A DNA stretch of 37,489 nt from CAZDYP01 sp964509505 (GCA_964509505.1 CAZDYP010000027.1:1-37489); one strand, 5' to 3'; shown: positions 24,448 through 32,773, counted from the stretch's first letter. The notes: generated by a model from the letters alone, not told the origin. Program-made: numbers and translations.

Positions 24448-25320
24448 TTAGCGCCGTAACACCTCGCTCACCCCGCGCAACTTCGTTCGCAACAACGCTC
24501 GCGCTTTCTCGCAGTTCAAGGTGCAATCTTTGGGGCGCACGCTACCCGTCGCTTCGCTGGTCGTCGCCGCCAAATTCGTCAAATCCGTATAGCCATGATA
24601 GCGTGCAAGCGCCACGCCGAGCTCATAACGACTCACTCGCTCCGCGCCTGCGATGTGCAAAATGCCATGATGTGGAGAGGCAAGGCTTGTCCTTGCCCCG
24701 CCGGCTTGAGACAAGACGAACCCCGCCCCCGCCAATTCCACCAATGCCCGCGCCAAATCTTCCACGAAAATTGGGCAACGATATTCGTCCGTGAACAACA
24801 TAACAGAACGATTTGCGCGCAAGCCGTCCAACACAAATTGTGTATGCGCATCTTGCCGATTGTTCGCATCCGCGCCGTAGATGAGCGAGGTACGCACCAG
24901 CAGCGCATCAGGCGCGTGCGCCAGCACGACGTGTTCCGCTGCTCCTTTCATTTGCCCATACTCAGTCACGGGGTCGAGCGTATCATCTTCCACATACCAA
25001 CCCTTCTGTCCACTGAACACGACATCGGTGGACAGGTGAATTAAGCGCGCGCCATGTTGTTGCGCCGCGTATGCGACATTGTCGCTGCCATCCACAATCA
25101 CATCGCGCCGCGCTTTATCATAAGCCGTGTGAATCACCACCTCGGGGTTGAGGCGCGCCAACACGGCTTGCACGGCGTCTCTATCACGCACATCGAGTTG
25201 CACCCCCGCTTCACACGGATGCGAAAAAAATGTGGCGAAGGCTTCGTATCGTCCCTTCGCCAGTCGCAAGATATGTGAACCGAGAAAGCCGCTGCCACCT
25301 GTGACCAGTAATCGCATCAT
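24448..25320 (-). CDS. Extended SDR, dTDP-4-dehydrorhamnose reductase (RmlD)-like
   Basis: 290 residues. Rossmann motif TGGSGFLGSH at the N-terminus, catalytic Ser/Thr in LIHLSTDVVFSG, and YGQMK with the Tyr-x3-Lys pair. LLVRTSLIYG and LHIAGAERVSRYELG follow the RmlD family plan; these enzymes reduce dTDP-4-keto sugars, but the substrate is not certain because other rml genes are absent. Residues about 204-222 (FVLSQAGGARTSLASPHH) interrupt the normal run into ILHIAG and come from a palindromic repeat at 24679-24697. Two adjacent ATG codons start the frame (25320, 25317). It follows rnc with a hairpin between them. Confidence 0.82.
   Translation of the reverse strand: MMRLLVTGGSGFLGSHILRLAKGRYEAFATFFSHPCEAGVQLDVRDRDAVQAVLARLNPEVVIHTAYDKARRDVIVDGSDNVAYAAQQHGARLIHLSTDVVFSGQKGWYVEDDTLDPVTEYGQMKGAAEHVVLAHAPDALLVRTSLIYGADANNRQDAHTQFVLDGLRANRSVMLFTDEYRCPIFVEDLARALVELAGAGFVLSQAGGARTSLASPHHGILHIAGAERVSRYELGVALARYHGYTDLTNLAATTSEATGSVRPKDCTLNCEKARALLRTKLRGVSEVLRR
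24679..24697. repeat. Palindromic repeat inside the reductase gene
   Basis: GGCAAGGCTTGTCCTTGCC is self-complementary apart from its centre and is a core of a common dispersed repeat (GGGCAAGGCTTGCC type). It encodes extra residues in the reductase without breaking the frame. Confidence 0.65.
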
Positions 25321-25327
25321 ACCATCC

Positions 25328-25373
25328 AGCCAGCTGAAAGAAGACGGAACGCTCTGCCTTCTTTCAGCTGGCT
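25328..25373 (-). promoter_or_regulatory. Perfect 16-bp stem at the 3' end of rnc
   Basis: AGCCAGCTGAAAGAAG (25328-25343) and CTTCTTTCAGCTGGCT (25358-25373) pair perfectly around 14 bases; the rnc stop codon (25364-25366) is inside one arm. No T-run follows on the minus strand, so processing or attenuation is as likely as termination. Confidence 0.5.
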
Positions 25374-26077
25374 TCTTTCTCCTTTAGCTCTTGTTCCAAA
25401 ATTTCTAACGCGGCTTTCGCCGCCTGTTGTTCTGCACTCTGTTTGGTCAAGCCACGCCCCTCACCCAACACTCGCTCACCGATATACGCTTCCACAACAT
25501 ACTCGCGCGCGTGGTCGGGTCCCACTTGCGCGACGATACGATAGGTCGGCTTGAGGTGTAACGCGCCTTGACTGAGTTCTTGCAGTTTGCTTTTCGCGTC
25601 TTTATCAAACCGTCCTTGACGGATGGCTTGCAGTTCGGGCAGCGCAAACCGCAACCAAAATTCTTTCGCCGCTTCCAGTCCCTGATCAAGATACACCGCG
25701 CCAATCAACGCTTCGAATGCGCCCGCCAGCAACGCCTCGCGCAGATGCCCGCCCGCCGCGCGCTCGCCTTTGCCAATAATCATGTAGTCGCTCAACACAA
25801 TCTGCACAGCGAAGCGCGCGAGCGTCTCACGCTTCACCAATGCCGAGCGCAAGTTTGTCAACTCGCCCTCGCGCAAATCGGGAAAGGCTTGATACAAGAT
25901 ATCGCCCGTCAGAAAATCCAGCACCGCATCGCCTAAAAATTCGAGACGCTCGTTGTCGAGCGCCGTGAGTTCAGGGTTTTCATTTAAATACGAACGATGC
26001 GTGAGCGCGCGTGTGAGCAACACTTCATCGGAGAACGTGAGGTTGAGGGCTGCGGGGAGGTCAGTGGGTTGCATCAT
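25364..26077 (-). CDS. rnc: Ribonuclease III
   Basis: 237 residues, typical length. N-terminal catalytic domain with signature DNERLEFLGDAVLDFLTGDI giving Glu43, Glu46 and Asp50, and the later metal-binding Glu in AGAFEALIGAVYLDQG; C-terminal dsRNA-binding domain about 160-230 (DAKSKLQELSQG, TYRIVAQVGPDHAREYVVEA, GRGLTKQSAEQQAAKAAL). Cuts double-stranded RNA, including rRNA precursors. It follows fabF (acpP-fabF-rnc order is common), with a repeat of about 80 bases between them. ATG 26077 and 26074 are adjacent; no good ribosome site is visible, perhaps because of the repeat. Confidence 0.97.
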   Translation of the reverse strand: MMQPTDLPAALNLTFSDEVLLTRALTHRSYLNENPELTALDNERLEFLGDAVLDFLTGDILYQAFPDLREGELTNLRSALVKRETLARFAVQIVLSDYMIIGKGERAAGGHLREALLAGAFEALIGAVYLDQGLEAAKEFWLRFALPELQAIRQGRFDKDAKSKLQELSQGALHLKPTYRIVAQVGPDHAREYVVEAYIGERVLGEGRGLTKQSAEQQAAKAALEILEQELKEKEAS

Positions 26078-26079
26078 TT

Positions 26080-26162
26080 GAGTAAACGAGGAATGAGGGA
26101 GTGGGTAAACGCGGGAACGGGTAAACGCGGTTCAGACCCATCCCCCGTTTACCCGTTTACTC
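26080..26162. repeat. GTAAACG-type inverted repeat between fabF and rnc
   Basis: Left GAGTAAACG and right CGTTTACTC form the ends; inner words GGGTAAACGCGG occur twice and CCCGTTTACCCGTTTAC once. It fills nearly the whole gap between fabF and rnc. Confidence 0.75.
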
Positions 26163-26177
26163 GTTGACTGCTTTCAC

Positions 26178-27440
26178 TTAGCCTTCGAACTTCTTCAAGA
26201 TAATCGTCGCGTTGTGCCCACCAAAGCCAAACGAATTTTTCAAGGCGACCTTCACCTCTTTTTGGATGGGCGTGTTCGGCACGTAGTTGAGGTCGCATTC
26301 GGGATCGGGAAATTCGTAATTCGCCGTCGGATGGATGATGCCCGTTTGAATCGTCTGCGCCGCCATGATGGCTTCGACCGCGCCCGCCGCGCCCAGCATG
26401 TGTCCCACCATAGACTTCGTGGAGCTGATTGGCGTATCGTATGCTTTCTCGCCAAACACTTTCTTGATGGCTTGCGTCTCACTCTTATCATTCAACGGCG
26501 TGCTGGTACCGTGCGCGTTGATGTAGTCAACGTCTTTGGGTTCGATCTTCGCCTTCTTCAGCGCGCGCTGCATGCTCTTAATGGCGCCGCCGCCGCCCTC
26601 GACAGGCGCGCTAACGTGATAGGCGTCGTCGGTCGCACCATAGCCGATGACTTCGGCGATGATGCGCGCGCCTCGTTGCTGCGCGAACGCCAAGTTCTCC
26701 AGAATCAAAATGCCCGCGCCCTCCGACATCACGAAACCGTCGCGCTTCGCGTCAAACGGACGCGAAGCCTTGCTCGGCTCGGCGCTTTGTTGCGACATCG
26801 CGCCCGTGCGATGGAAGGCCGCCAAGCCTACCGTGCAAATTGGCGCTTCGGTGCCGCCGACAATCATCGCTTGCGCGTCGCCGCGCCGAATGATCTCGAA
26901 GCCTTCGCCAATCGCATGTGAACCGGTCGCGCACGCCGAGATGAGACAATAGTTGATGCCGCGCGCGCCGAAGGTGATGGCCACTTGTCCGGCTGGCATG
27001 TTCGGCAACATCATCGCCGCCGTGAAGGGCGAGACGCGCATGGGGCCCTTGTTGGTCAACGTCTCAAACCCTTCCTGAATGGTCGTCAAACCGCCAATGC
27101 CAGAACCAATCAGCACACCCACCTCGTCCGCATTATCTTCGGTGATTTTCAAGTCCGCTTGCTTCAAGGCTTCAGACGCCGCCACCAGCGCAAACTGCAT
27201 GCCGCGATCAAAGCGTTTAGCCTCTTTCTTTTCCATCACCTCTGGATACGCTTCGGGATTGAAGTCATTGATTTGCGCCGCAATCTTGACGTGATAGTTC
27301 GTCGGATCAATGCGTGTCAACGGACCAATACCCGACTCGGCTTTCAACAAACGCTGCCAAGTCGTTTCAAGATTCAATCCAAGTGGGGTCACAACCCCCA
27401 TGCCGGTAATCACTACCCGTGGTGTGGTATGGTTTTCCAT
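26178..27440 (-). CDS. fabF: 3-oxoacyl-[acyl-carrier-protein] synthase II
   Basis: 420 residues. Starts with VVITGMGVVTPLG. Catalytic Cys170 in NYCLISACATGSHAIGEG, His310 in DYINAHGTSTPLND, Lys342/His347 in STKSMVGHMLGAAGAVEAI, and terminal NSFGFGGHNATIILKK; all family landmarks are in place. It condenses malonyl-ACP with acyl-ACP in fatty acid elongation. AGGAGGAG precedes ATG 27440. acpP, usually just upstream, is not in the window; instead the 223 bases upstream are repeat-like. Confidence 0.98.
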   Translation of the reverse strand: MENHTTPRVVITGMGVVTPLGLNLETTWQRLLKAESGIGPLTRIDPTNYHVKIAAQINDFNPEAYPEVMEKKEAKRFDRGMQFALVAASEALKQADLKITEDNADEVGVLIGSGIGGLTTIQEGFETLTNKGPMRVSPFTAAMMLPNMPAGQVAITFGARGINYCLISACATGSHAIGEGFEIIRRGDAQAMIVGGTEAPICTVGLAAFHRTGAMSQQSAEPSKASRPFDAKRDGFVMSEGAGILILENLAFAQQRGARIIAEVIGYGATDDAYHVSAPVEGGGGAIKSMQRALKKAKIEPKDVDYINAHGTSTPLNDKSETQAIKKVFGEKAYDTPISSTKSMVGHMLGAAGAVEAIMAAQTIQTGIIHPTANYEFPDPECDLNYVPNTPIQKEVKVALKNSFGFGGHNATIILKKFEG

Positions 27441-27663
27441 CAGCTCCTCCTCTGGGAGTTATTGATCAGTGGATATTAGCGATTGGATGCTAGAGATTGG
27501 TTATTGGTGAGTCGGCTGGGCGTGAAATATAATCGCAAACAAGTTCCGTGTCCAATCCCCATGTATGATTTCATCGCTGTCGCTGCCCCGCCTCCAATTG
27601 CTAACCGCAACCTCCGCCCTGCCATAACCAATCTCTACTATGCCGCTGTCTAATATCCAAACG
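27441..27663. repeat. Intergenic repeat-like segment, no gene seen
   Basis: AGCGATTGGATGCTAGAGATTGGTTAT-like words on one side are partly complementary to ATAACCAATCTCTACTATG and ATCCAAACGCTAATCC on the other. The words ATTGG, TAATC and CCAAT recur. No open reading frame of note. Confidence 0.5.
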
Positions 27664-28716
27664 CTAATCCTTAATCTCTAATCCTTGTTCTTCCACTGCC
27701 TCACCAATGACCCATGCGGCTTGTCCTGCCTCCTTGAAGCGCCGCATGAGTTCATCGGCTTGCGCGGGCGGTGTGGCGATGAGCAAGCCGCCCGATGTTT
27801 GCGGGTCATGCAAGAGGTCGTTCATTTCTTGTGATAGATTCTTGGGCAAACGCGTCTTTTCTGCCATGAAGATGCGATTGCGTCCCGTGCCGCCGCTCGC
27901 CGCGCCCAGGCGCGCATACGCCAACGCGCCGTCGAGTATAGGCACAGCATCTGCGAAGATACGAAGTCCTGCGAGGCTGCGCTCCGCCATTTCGTACGCA
28001 TGGCCGAGCAACGCATAGCCTGTGATGTCCGTCGCCGCGTGAATGCCCACCTCCAACATGATGCGCGCCGCCGTGTGATTGAGTTGCAACATCGTCGCAA
28101 TCGCTGCCTCAAGATGCTTGGCTTGCACGATGCCCTGTTTCGCTGCCGTGCTGATGAGACCCGTGCCCAGTGGCTTCGTCAGAATCAGTTGGTCGCCTAC
28201 TTGCGCGCCGCCTTTGGTGGCGACATGCTTCGGATGAATCAAGCCCGTCACACACAAACCATACTTCGGCTCGTTGTCTTGCACCGTATGACCGCCCACG
28301 ATGACAGCATTCACCTCCGCCATTTTCTCCGCGCCGCCGCGAAAAATTTCGCTCATCACCTCGGGCGAAAAATCGGGTGGGAAGCCCGCAATAGCCAACG
28401 CGAACAACACCTCGCCGCCCATCGCATACACATCGCTCATCGCATTTGCGGCGGCAATCGCGCCGAATGTATATGGGGCGTCCACGATAGGCGGAAAGAA
28501 ATCCACCGTCTGCACCAGCGCATGGTCGTCGTCCAGACGCCACACGGCGGCGTCGTCTGATGTTTGCAAACCAATCATCAGATTCGGAAACTTGGCATAA
28601 TCGAAGGTTTGGTTGAGAGGACGCAAGACTTGCGCCAGCAGGGCAGGCCCCAGCTTGCCCGCTCAGCCCGCGCACGCGGCATATTGAGTGAGACGGATTT
28701 CTTTGGCTATTGTCAC
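27664..28716 (-). CDS. selD: Selenophosphate synthetase, itself a selenoprotein (Sec at codon 18)
   Basis: Reading from GTG 28716 (GGAG 8 bases upstream) gives VTIAKEIRLTQYAACAG, an in-frame TGA at 28663-28665, then AGKLGPALLAQVLRPLNQTF and the complete SelD body (351 codons with stop). The TGA falls at the catalytic Cys position (Cys17 in Escherichia coli) three residues before the essential Lys (U-A-G-K), as in known selenocysteine-containing SelD proteins. Further landmarks: TSDDAAVW, VQTVDFFPPIVDAPYTFG, ANAMSDVYAMGG, GGHTVQDNEPKYGL, ATDITGYALLGHAYEM and LHDPQTSGGLLIA. It makes selenophosphate from selenide and ATP for selenocysteine and selenouridine synthesis. The last codons and TAG are encoded by a repeat word (GGATTAGAGATTAAGGATTAG type). 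selA, selB and selC are not in the window. Confidence 0.93.
28626..28665 (-). promoter_or_regulatory. Candidate bacterial SECIS region in selD
   Basis: Directly after the TGA, GGGCA / TGCCC pairs around an inner GC...GC and a TGGG loop; further on GCGCAA / TTGCGT pairs around a GTC loop. Either could be the SelB-binding hairpin. The first has G-rich loop close to the codon, the second has GU in the loop but lies about 34 bases downstream. Confidence 0.4.
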
Positions 28717-28758
28717 TTCAAAATCTCCATTTGTCGGTGTTTTTCATCGTTCGATAAT

Positions 28759-28858
28759 NNNNNNNNNNNNNNNNNNNNNNNNNNNNNNNNNNNNNNNNNN
28801 NNNNNNNNNNNNNNNNNNNNNNNNNNNNNNNNNNNNNNNNNNNNNNNNNNNNNNNNNN
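28759..28858. other. Assembly gap (100 N)
   Basis: Exactly 100 N, the customary placeholder for a gap of unknown length. Sequence left and right should not be treated as contiguous; the hydrolase C-terminus and any selD promoter may be lost in it. Confidence 1.
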
Positions 28859-30126
28859 GCCGCCGAAATGCCGCCGCCCATCGTCGGCACGGGGTCGCGC
28901 GGATTGTAGGTATAGCGAGTTGGTTCGTTGGTTGGTTGGTTAGGTAATCGTGATGAGAGTGAGCCATCTGCATGAATATAGTATGGCGTGAGTTTTGTGT
29001 CGGGCAGGGGCCAATCTTTTTCGTCGCGCCAGTAGCCGTCGTGTGCCATGCGTCCACTGTAATTCTTGCGTCCACTGCCGCCGCCCATCACGAAAATCCG
29101 CACGGGGTCGGCATGTGTGAACTGCGTCTCCATCCCCTTCAACGTCCAATCGAACCACGCGAGACGCAAATCATTGTAATCGTCTAGCATCGAATGTGTG
29201 CCGAAGTCCACCTCGCCTGCAAAGGTGTTGGGCCAGCCGCCATGCGTCCACGGTCCCATCAGCAAGCGCTGCGGCGTCTGTTTGATTTGGCTCAGCGCGA
29301 TGTAGTTCTCGCACGTCGCGCGCGCATACGAATCGTACCAACCGCCGAGATAGAGCGTCGCCACGTCGGCATGTTGCTTGTAGTATTCGTTGATGGCATA
29401 GCCGCGCTGCTTCCAATACTCACCATAGTCGCCTTGCGTCAAAATATCGAGCGCCCATTGCTCGTAGGATGGCAGGAAGCGCAACGGTGTCGCGCCTTTT
29501 TTCAGCGGCGCGCGTCCCACATATTGCTCGATGTGCTTGAACGCATCATCTAGCAGGGCTTTGAGCGCGGGATCTGCCAAAGCCTCTTTCGCCGTCGTCG
29601 CCATGCGAAACGCATAAATCTGGAAGCGAAATTCCAACGCACCGTTCTGTCGCATCGAAGCGTGATAGTAGTTCGCCGCACCGACCGCGACGACCATGCT
29701 CTTCAAGTATGACGGGTTGAGCGTCGCCGCCGCCGATTGATCGCTGCCCGCATACGACGCGCCCATCGTGCCAACTTGCCCATCGCTCCACGATTGTTCA
29801 CCCAGCCACTGAATCGTGTCGTAGCCATCAGGCGCTTCTTTAGCAAACGCATACCACTCACCCTCCGATGCGAAACGTCCGCGTACATCTTGCACGGCAG
29901 CAACATAACCACGTCGCGCAAAGTATTGTCCATTCGCCACGAGGTCAGGACGATTCTTGTCATAAGGCGTGCGCTCTAAGATCACGGGAAAGCGTCCCTC
30001 GACCATCTTCCCATTCATAGCGGGAAAATAAATGTCGGTGGCGAGCCGCACACCATCGCGCATCGTGACCATCATGTTCTTCTGCACAATGGAGGTATAG
30101 AGTTGGGGTGAACCTTGATAGGGCAT
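28859..30126 (-). CDS. CocE/NonD-family serine hydrolase (3' end lost in gap)
   Basis: About 422 residues remain, from ATG 30126 (AGGAG upstream). Alpha/beta hydrolase of the X-Pro dipeptidyl-peptidase/cocaine esterase type: MVTMRDGVRLATDIYFP, RTPYDKNR, VQDVRGRFASEGEW, nucleophile Ser124 in GTMGASYAGSDQ, LYLGGWYDSYARAT (Asp) and GPWTHGGW (His). A jelly-roll domain should follow; it begins (YYIHADGSLSS) and is cut by the N run. NQPTNEPT comes from tandem GGTTGGTTGGTT words near 28930. Family members cleave acyl or peptide bonds; substrate unknown. Codons shown across the gap are not real evidence. Confidence 0.9.
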
Positions 30127-30177
30127 AAGCTCCTCTGGAAATTAAAGTTTAGCGATTAGATCAATCTACTCATGCTG

Positions 30178-30723
30178 TTACGCGCGGCTTCGCTTGCGGT
30201 GAACCTCAACGAGATAGTATGGGCCAGGTTCGTATGAGCCATCTTGACCGATGGCAAGCCAAACCCGATAGGCGTCGGCTGGATCGCCAATTAAGCAGAA
30301 CTCGTTGACAGTGTAGCGTTCGGCTGCGTTGTTGCAGGATAAAGGTGAACATTCAAAATGAGTGGCGCCACTGTTAGTCACAACGTCATATCCCAGGCAT
30401 GCATAGTCTGTGGGCAAAATAATCGTTCCGCTCTCAATGGTCAAGGGTTCTATCCCGCCCGAACCATAGCGAAAGGGGTAAAGCTTGTACGCATAGATAT
30501 CAAATTTTTCACGCGCATGACCCGCGACCTGATAAGCTAATTCCTCTGAAGCATAAAAACCCCATTCATTATGCTTCCAAGTCATGACCCAATCGGCGGG
30601 GCCCGCGGAAATACATTCGCTAACGCTGCAAATTTCTTTGACGACTGGGTTGCCGAACCCATCAGGTTTGGGCTGTGTGATTTTGGGGAAAAAGCCAACG
30701 GCGATGGCTTCTGATATTTTCAT
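30178..30723 (-). CDS. Unknown protein, about 181 residues
   Basis: Start taken at ATG 30723 (MKISEAIAVGFFPKITQ), 8 bases after the stop of the upstream DUF4058 gene; an alternative in-frame start at 30777 overlaps that gene. Not recognised. No signal peptide. Six cysteines are scattered through it (KEICSVSECIS, DYACLGYDV, HFECSPLSCN, EFCLIGD), with aromatic and Asp/Gly-rich sequence (LYPFRYGSGGIEPLTIES) and an ending YYLVEVHRKRSRA. Tight spacing suggests co-transcription with the DUF4058 and thrC genes, but the association may be local to this genome. Confidence 0.6.
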   Translation of the reverse strand: MKISEAIAVGFFPKITQPKPDGFGNPVVKEICSVSECISAGPADWVMTWKHNEWGFYASEELAYQVAGHAREKFDIYAYKLYPFRYGSGGIEPLTIESGTIILPTDYACLGYDVVTNSGATHFECSPLSCNNAAERYTVNEFCLIGDPADAYRVWLAIGQDGSYEPGPYYLVEVHRKRSRA

Positions 30724-30731
30724 CACGTGGG

Positions 30732-31520
30732 TTATGTTTGCGGCAAACCTGCCGCGCGCAACAAGTCCTCTGCCCATGCTGCATCATTGCCTTCGAGCGG
30801 CACTTCGGGCGGGCGAGTGTAATCTACTAACAAATCATAGCCAAACGTATCATACGCCATATCGAAAGCGGCTTGTAAATCCAACTGTATATCTGGGTCT
30901 GGAGCTTGCAATGGCACGGGCACCACCGGCAAACGCTCTTGCAGGCGAATGGGCCAGACCTCTGTGAGTGGACGCCGATTCGCGCGGCTCAAGAACACAA
31001 AATAAGAAACAGGCGGCAACGGTTGTTGCATCGGCACGCGTTGTCCTTTGCGTAGCAAATCAATTTCCAGTAGATGAGCCGTGCTGCCCAGCACACGCGC
31101 GCGTTTGTCCAAGTATTCTTTGTATCCCTCGCTGCGTTTGTTCGTAGGCGACAACACTTCAATCGCAGTAACCAGCTCGCGTTTAGCTACATCCCGAATT
31201 TCAATGGTGACATGCGGCACTGCCTCAGGCATGAGCGTCATCATTTCCAACGGCGCAGCCGTTTGTACGGTTGAGCTTTCGCGCAAAGTACGAGGTTGCC
31301 TGGTATCGTAAACCCCCACGTCAGGATATGTGCCACGCTGTGTGATGATAATACCTTCAGGCATTTCGCTCACGAAGCGACGCGTTGCGCGCACCAAGTA
31401 CTTGGGGCGCAATTTCGGCGCCAATTGCCGCGCAATTTCCGAACTGAGTTCGTGATGCACACTCGTCCACTCCGAAGAACCTTCAAAATAGGGATCCATC
31501 CCTGGAAATGGCGATGGCAT
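30732..31520 (-). CDS. DUF4058 family protein (copy 1)
   Basis: 262 residues. The N-terminus MPSPFPGMDPYFEGSSEW and body (HHELSSEIARQLAPKLRPKY, YPDVGVYD, VTAIEVLSPTNK, EIDLLRKGQRVP, YFVFLSRANRRP) match DUF4058, a family abundant in Chloroflexota, cyanobacteria and planctomycetes. The pattern PDV...EVLSPTNK recalls Uma2-type PD-(D/E)XK nuclease folds; this is my inference and no activity is known. AAGGAG overlaps the thrC stop codon, so it is probably translationally coupled to thrC. Paralogous to the protein at 35964-36734. Confidence 0.88.
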   Translation of the reverse strand: MPSPFPGMDPYFEGSSEWTSVHHELSSEIARQLAPKLRPKYLVRATRRFVSEMPEGIIITQRGTYPDVGVYDTRQPRTLRESSTVQTAAPLEMMTLMPEAVPHVTIEIRDVAKRELVTAIEVLSPTNKRSEGYKEYLDKRARVLGSTAHLLEIDLLRKGQRVPMQQPLPPVSYFVFLSRANRRPLTEVWPIRLQERLPVVPVPLQAPDPDIQLDLQAAFDMAYDTFGYDLLVDYTRPPEVPLEGNDAAWAEDLLRAAGLPQT

Positions 31521-31529
31521 ACGTTCTCC

Positions 31530-32657
31530 TTATAACGGACTCTTCAACCCACTCCCCGTCAACACCGCCACGACGACGCCCTCTAACTTCAACTGCTTCA
31601 ACGCCGCGCCAACCACCGCACTCGTCGGCTCGACATACAAACCCAGCTGTGCGAGCTCGCGCCGCGCTGCCAACGTCTCCTCGTCGCTCATGGCTATCGC
31701 GTCGCCGCCCGTCTCGCGTATCGCACGCAAAATCTCGCGGTCACGAATTGGGTGCGCGAGCGCGATGCCTTCGGCGACGGATGGTTGCTTGGTGATGGGC
31801 GCGTGATGGTTGAGTCCTTGTCGCAACGCTTCCACAATCGGCGCGCACGCATTAGATTGAACACCAATCATACGCGGAAGTTGCGAAATAAGACTCGCCG
31901 CGCGCAAATCCTTGAAGCCGCGATACGCGCCGAGGAAGAGTGAGCCTTGTCCTATGGGAGATACAAAAGTAATTGGTAATTGGAGATTGGAGATTGGAGA
32001 TTGGAGATTGGAAGTTTTCGTAAGAAGTTGCTCCCAAATCTCATAAGCAACTGTTTTAGTCCCTTCCAATGTGAACGGCGACCACGCGTGCGTGCCATAT
32101 ACCAAATCACTGTTAGTCGTCGCTGCTTCAGCGGCTTCCGTCGCCTTCTCGCGCACGCCTTCGATTTTGTTGAGCTTCGCGCCAAAAATTTCGATTTGCG
32201 ACAGTTTTGCAGGCGACGCATACGCGGGCGTAAAAATTTCGGTGGCGATGCCCGCTCGCGCACAATACGCTGCGAAGCTCGCGCCCGCGTTGCCGCTCGA
32301 ATCGTCGGCGGCGCGCGTCACGCCCCACTCCTTCAACTTCGTGATCAGCACCGTCGTGCCGCGATCTTTGAACGAGCCTGTCGGCGCGATATATTCGAGT
32401 TTGAAGTGGACGCGCTGCCCTGCGAACTCAGCTGCGACGAGCGGCGTCATGCCCTCACCCAGCGAGACAATACAATCGTCATCTTCAATTGGCAACATCG
32501 CGCGATACCGCCACAACGTATGATCGTCTTTGATGATGGCATTCGCATCAAATGCTTTGCGTTGCGCGAGCTCCAACACACCACCACACGACGAGCAACG
32601 CCACGTCTGCGCGTTGGCAAAATATATTTGTTGGCAGACATTACAAATGAATTCCAT
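31530..32657 (-). CDS. thrC: Threonine synthase
   Basis: 375 residues. An N-terminal zinc ribbon (Cys5, Cys8, Cys21, Cys24), then SLGEGMTPL, PLP-binding Lys97 in APTGSFKDRG, DDSSGNAGASFAAYCARAG, and the terminal TGSGLKSPL. It converts O-phosphohomoserine to threonine with PLP. Residues about 213-228 (LTKTSNLQSPISNLQLP) sit in a normally short loop before FVSPIGQGSLFLGAY and are encoded by tandem GGAGATT words (31979-32013). Frame is intact. No other threonine genes are near; it precedes a DUF4058 gene by 9 bases. Confidence 0.95.
   Translation of the reverse strand: MEFICNVCQQIYFANAQTWRCSSCGGVLELAQRKAFDANAIIKDDHTLWRYRAMLPIEDDDCIVSLGEGMTPLVAAEFAGQRVHFKLEYIAPTGSFKDRGTTVLITKLKEWGVTRAADDSSGNAGASFAAYCARAGIATEIFTPAYASPAKLSQIEIFGAKLNKIEGVREKATEAAEAATTNSDLVYGTHAWSPFTLEGTKTVAYEIWEQLLTKTSNLQSPISNLQLPITFVSPIGQGSLFLGAYRGFKDLRAASLISQLPRMIGVQSNACAPIVEALRQGLNHHAPITKQPSVAEGIALAHPIRDREILRAIRETGGDAIAMSDEETLAARRELAQLGLYVEPTSAVVGAALKQLKLEGVVVAVLTGSGLKSPL
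31970..32013. repeat. Tandem GGAGATT words inside thrC
   Basis: AATTGGTAATTGGAGATT is followed by three further TGGAGATT copies ending TGGAAG. On the coding strand this reads NLQSPISNLQLPIT. Similar words occur in other genes and spacers of this window. Confidence 0.85.
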
Positions 32658-32669
32658 GATTTCCTAATT

Positions 32670-32739
32670 GTCATTCTGAGCAATAGCGAAGAATCTCATT
32701 ACTGCGACGTGGAGATTCTTCGCTGTCGCTCAGAATGAC
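32670..32739. repeat. Inverted repeat, GTCATTCTGAG family
   Basis: 27-base arms beginning GTCATTCTGAGC and ending AGCGAAGAATCT, inverted, with two mismatches around a 16-base centre. It lies in the gap between the cyclase gene and thrC. Another widespread dispersed repeat type. Confidence 0.85.
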
Positions 32740-32773
32740 ACTTCACGACGATTTGATTTCCTTTTATCTCCCC

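Noticed and set aside
26214..26921. 235-codon plus-strand frame
   Set aside because: Antisense to fabF; no recognisable motif or ribosome site.
28564..28626. selD starting at TTG 28626 without its active site
   Set aside because: It would lack the catalytic residue and Lys; reading through TGA from GTG 28716 restores them.
28713..29075. Frames that read across the N run
   Set aside because: The 100 N are a gap placeholder, so any translation across it is meaningless.
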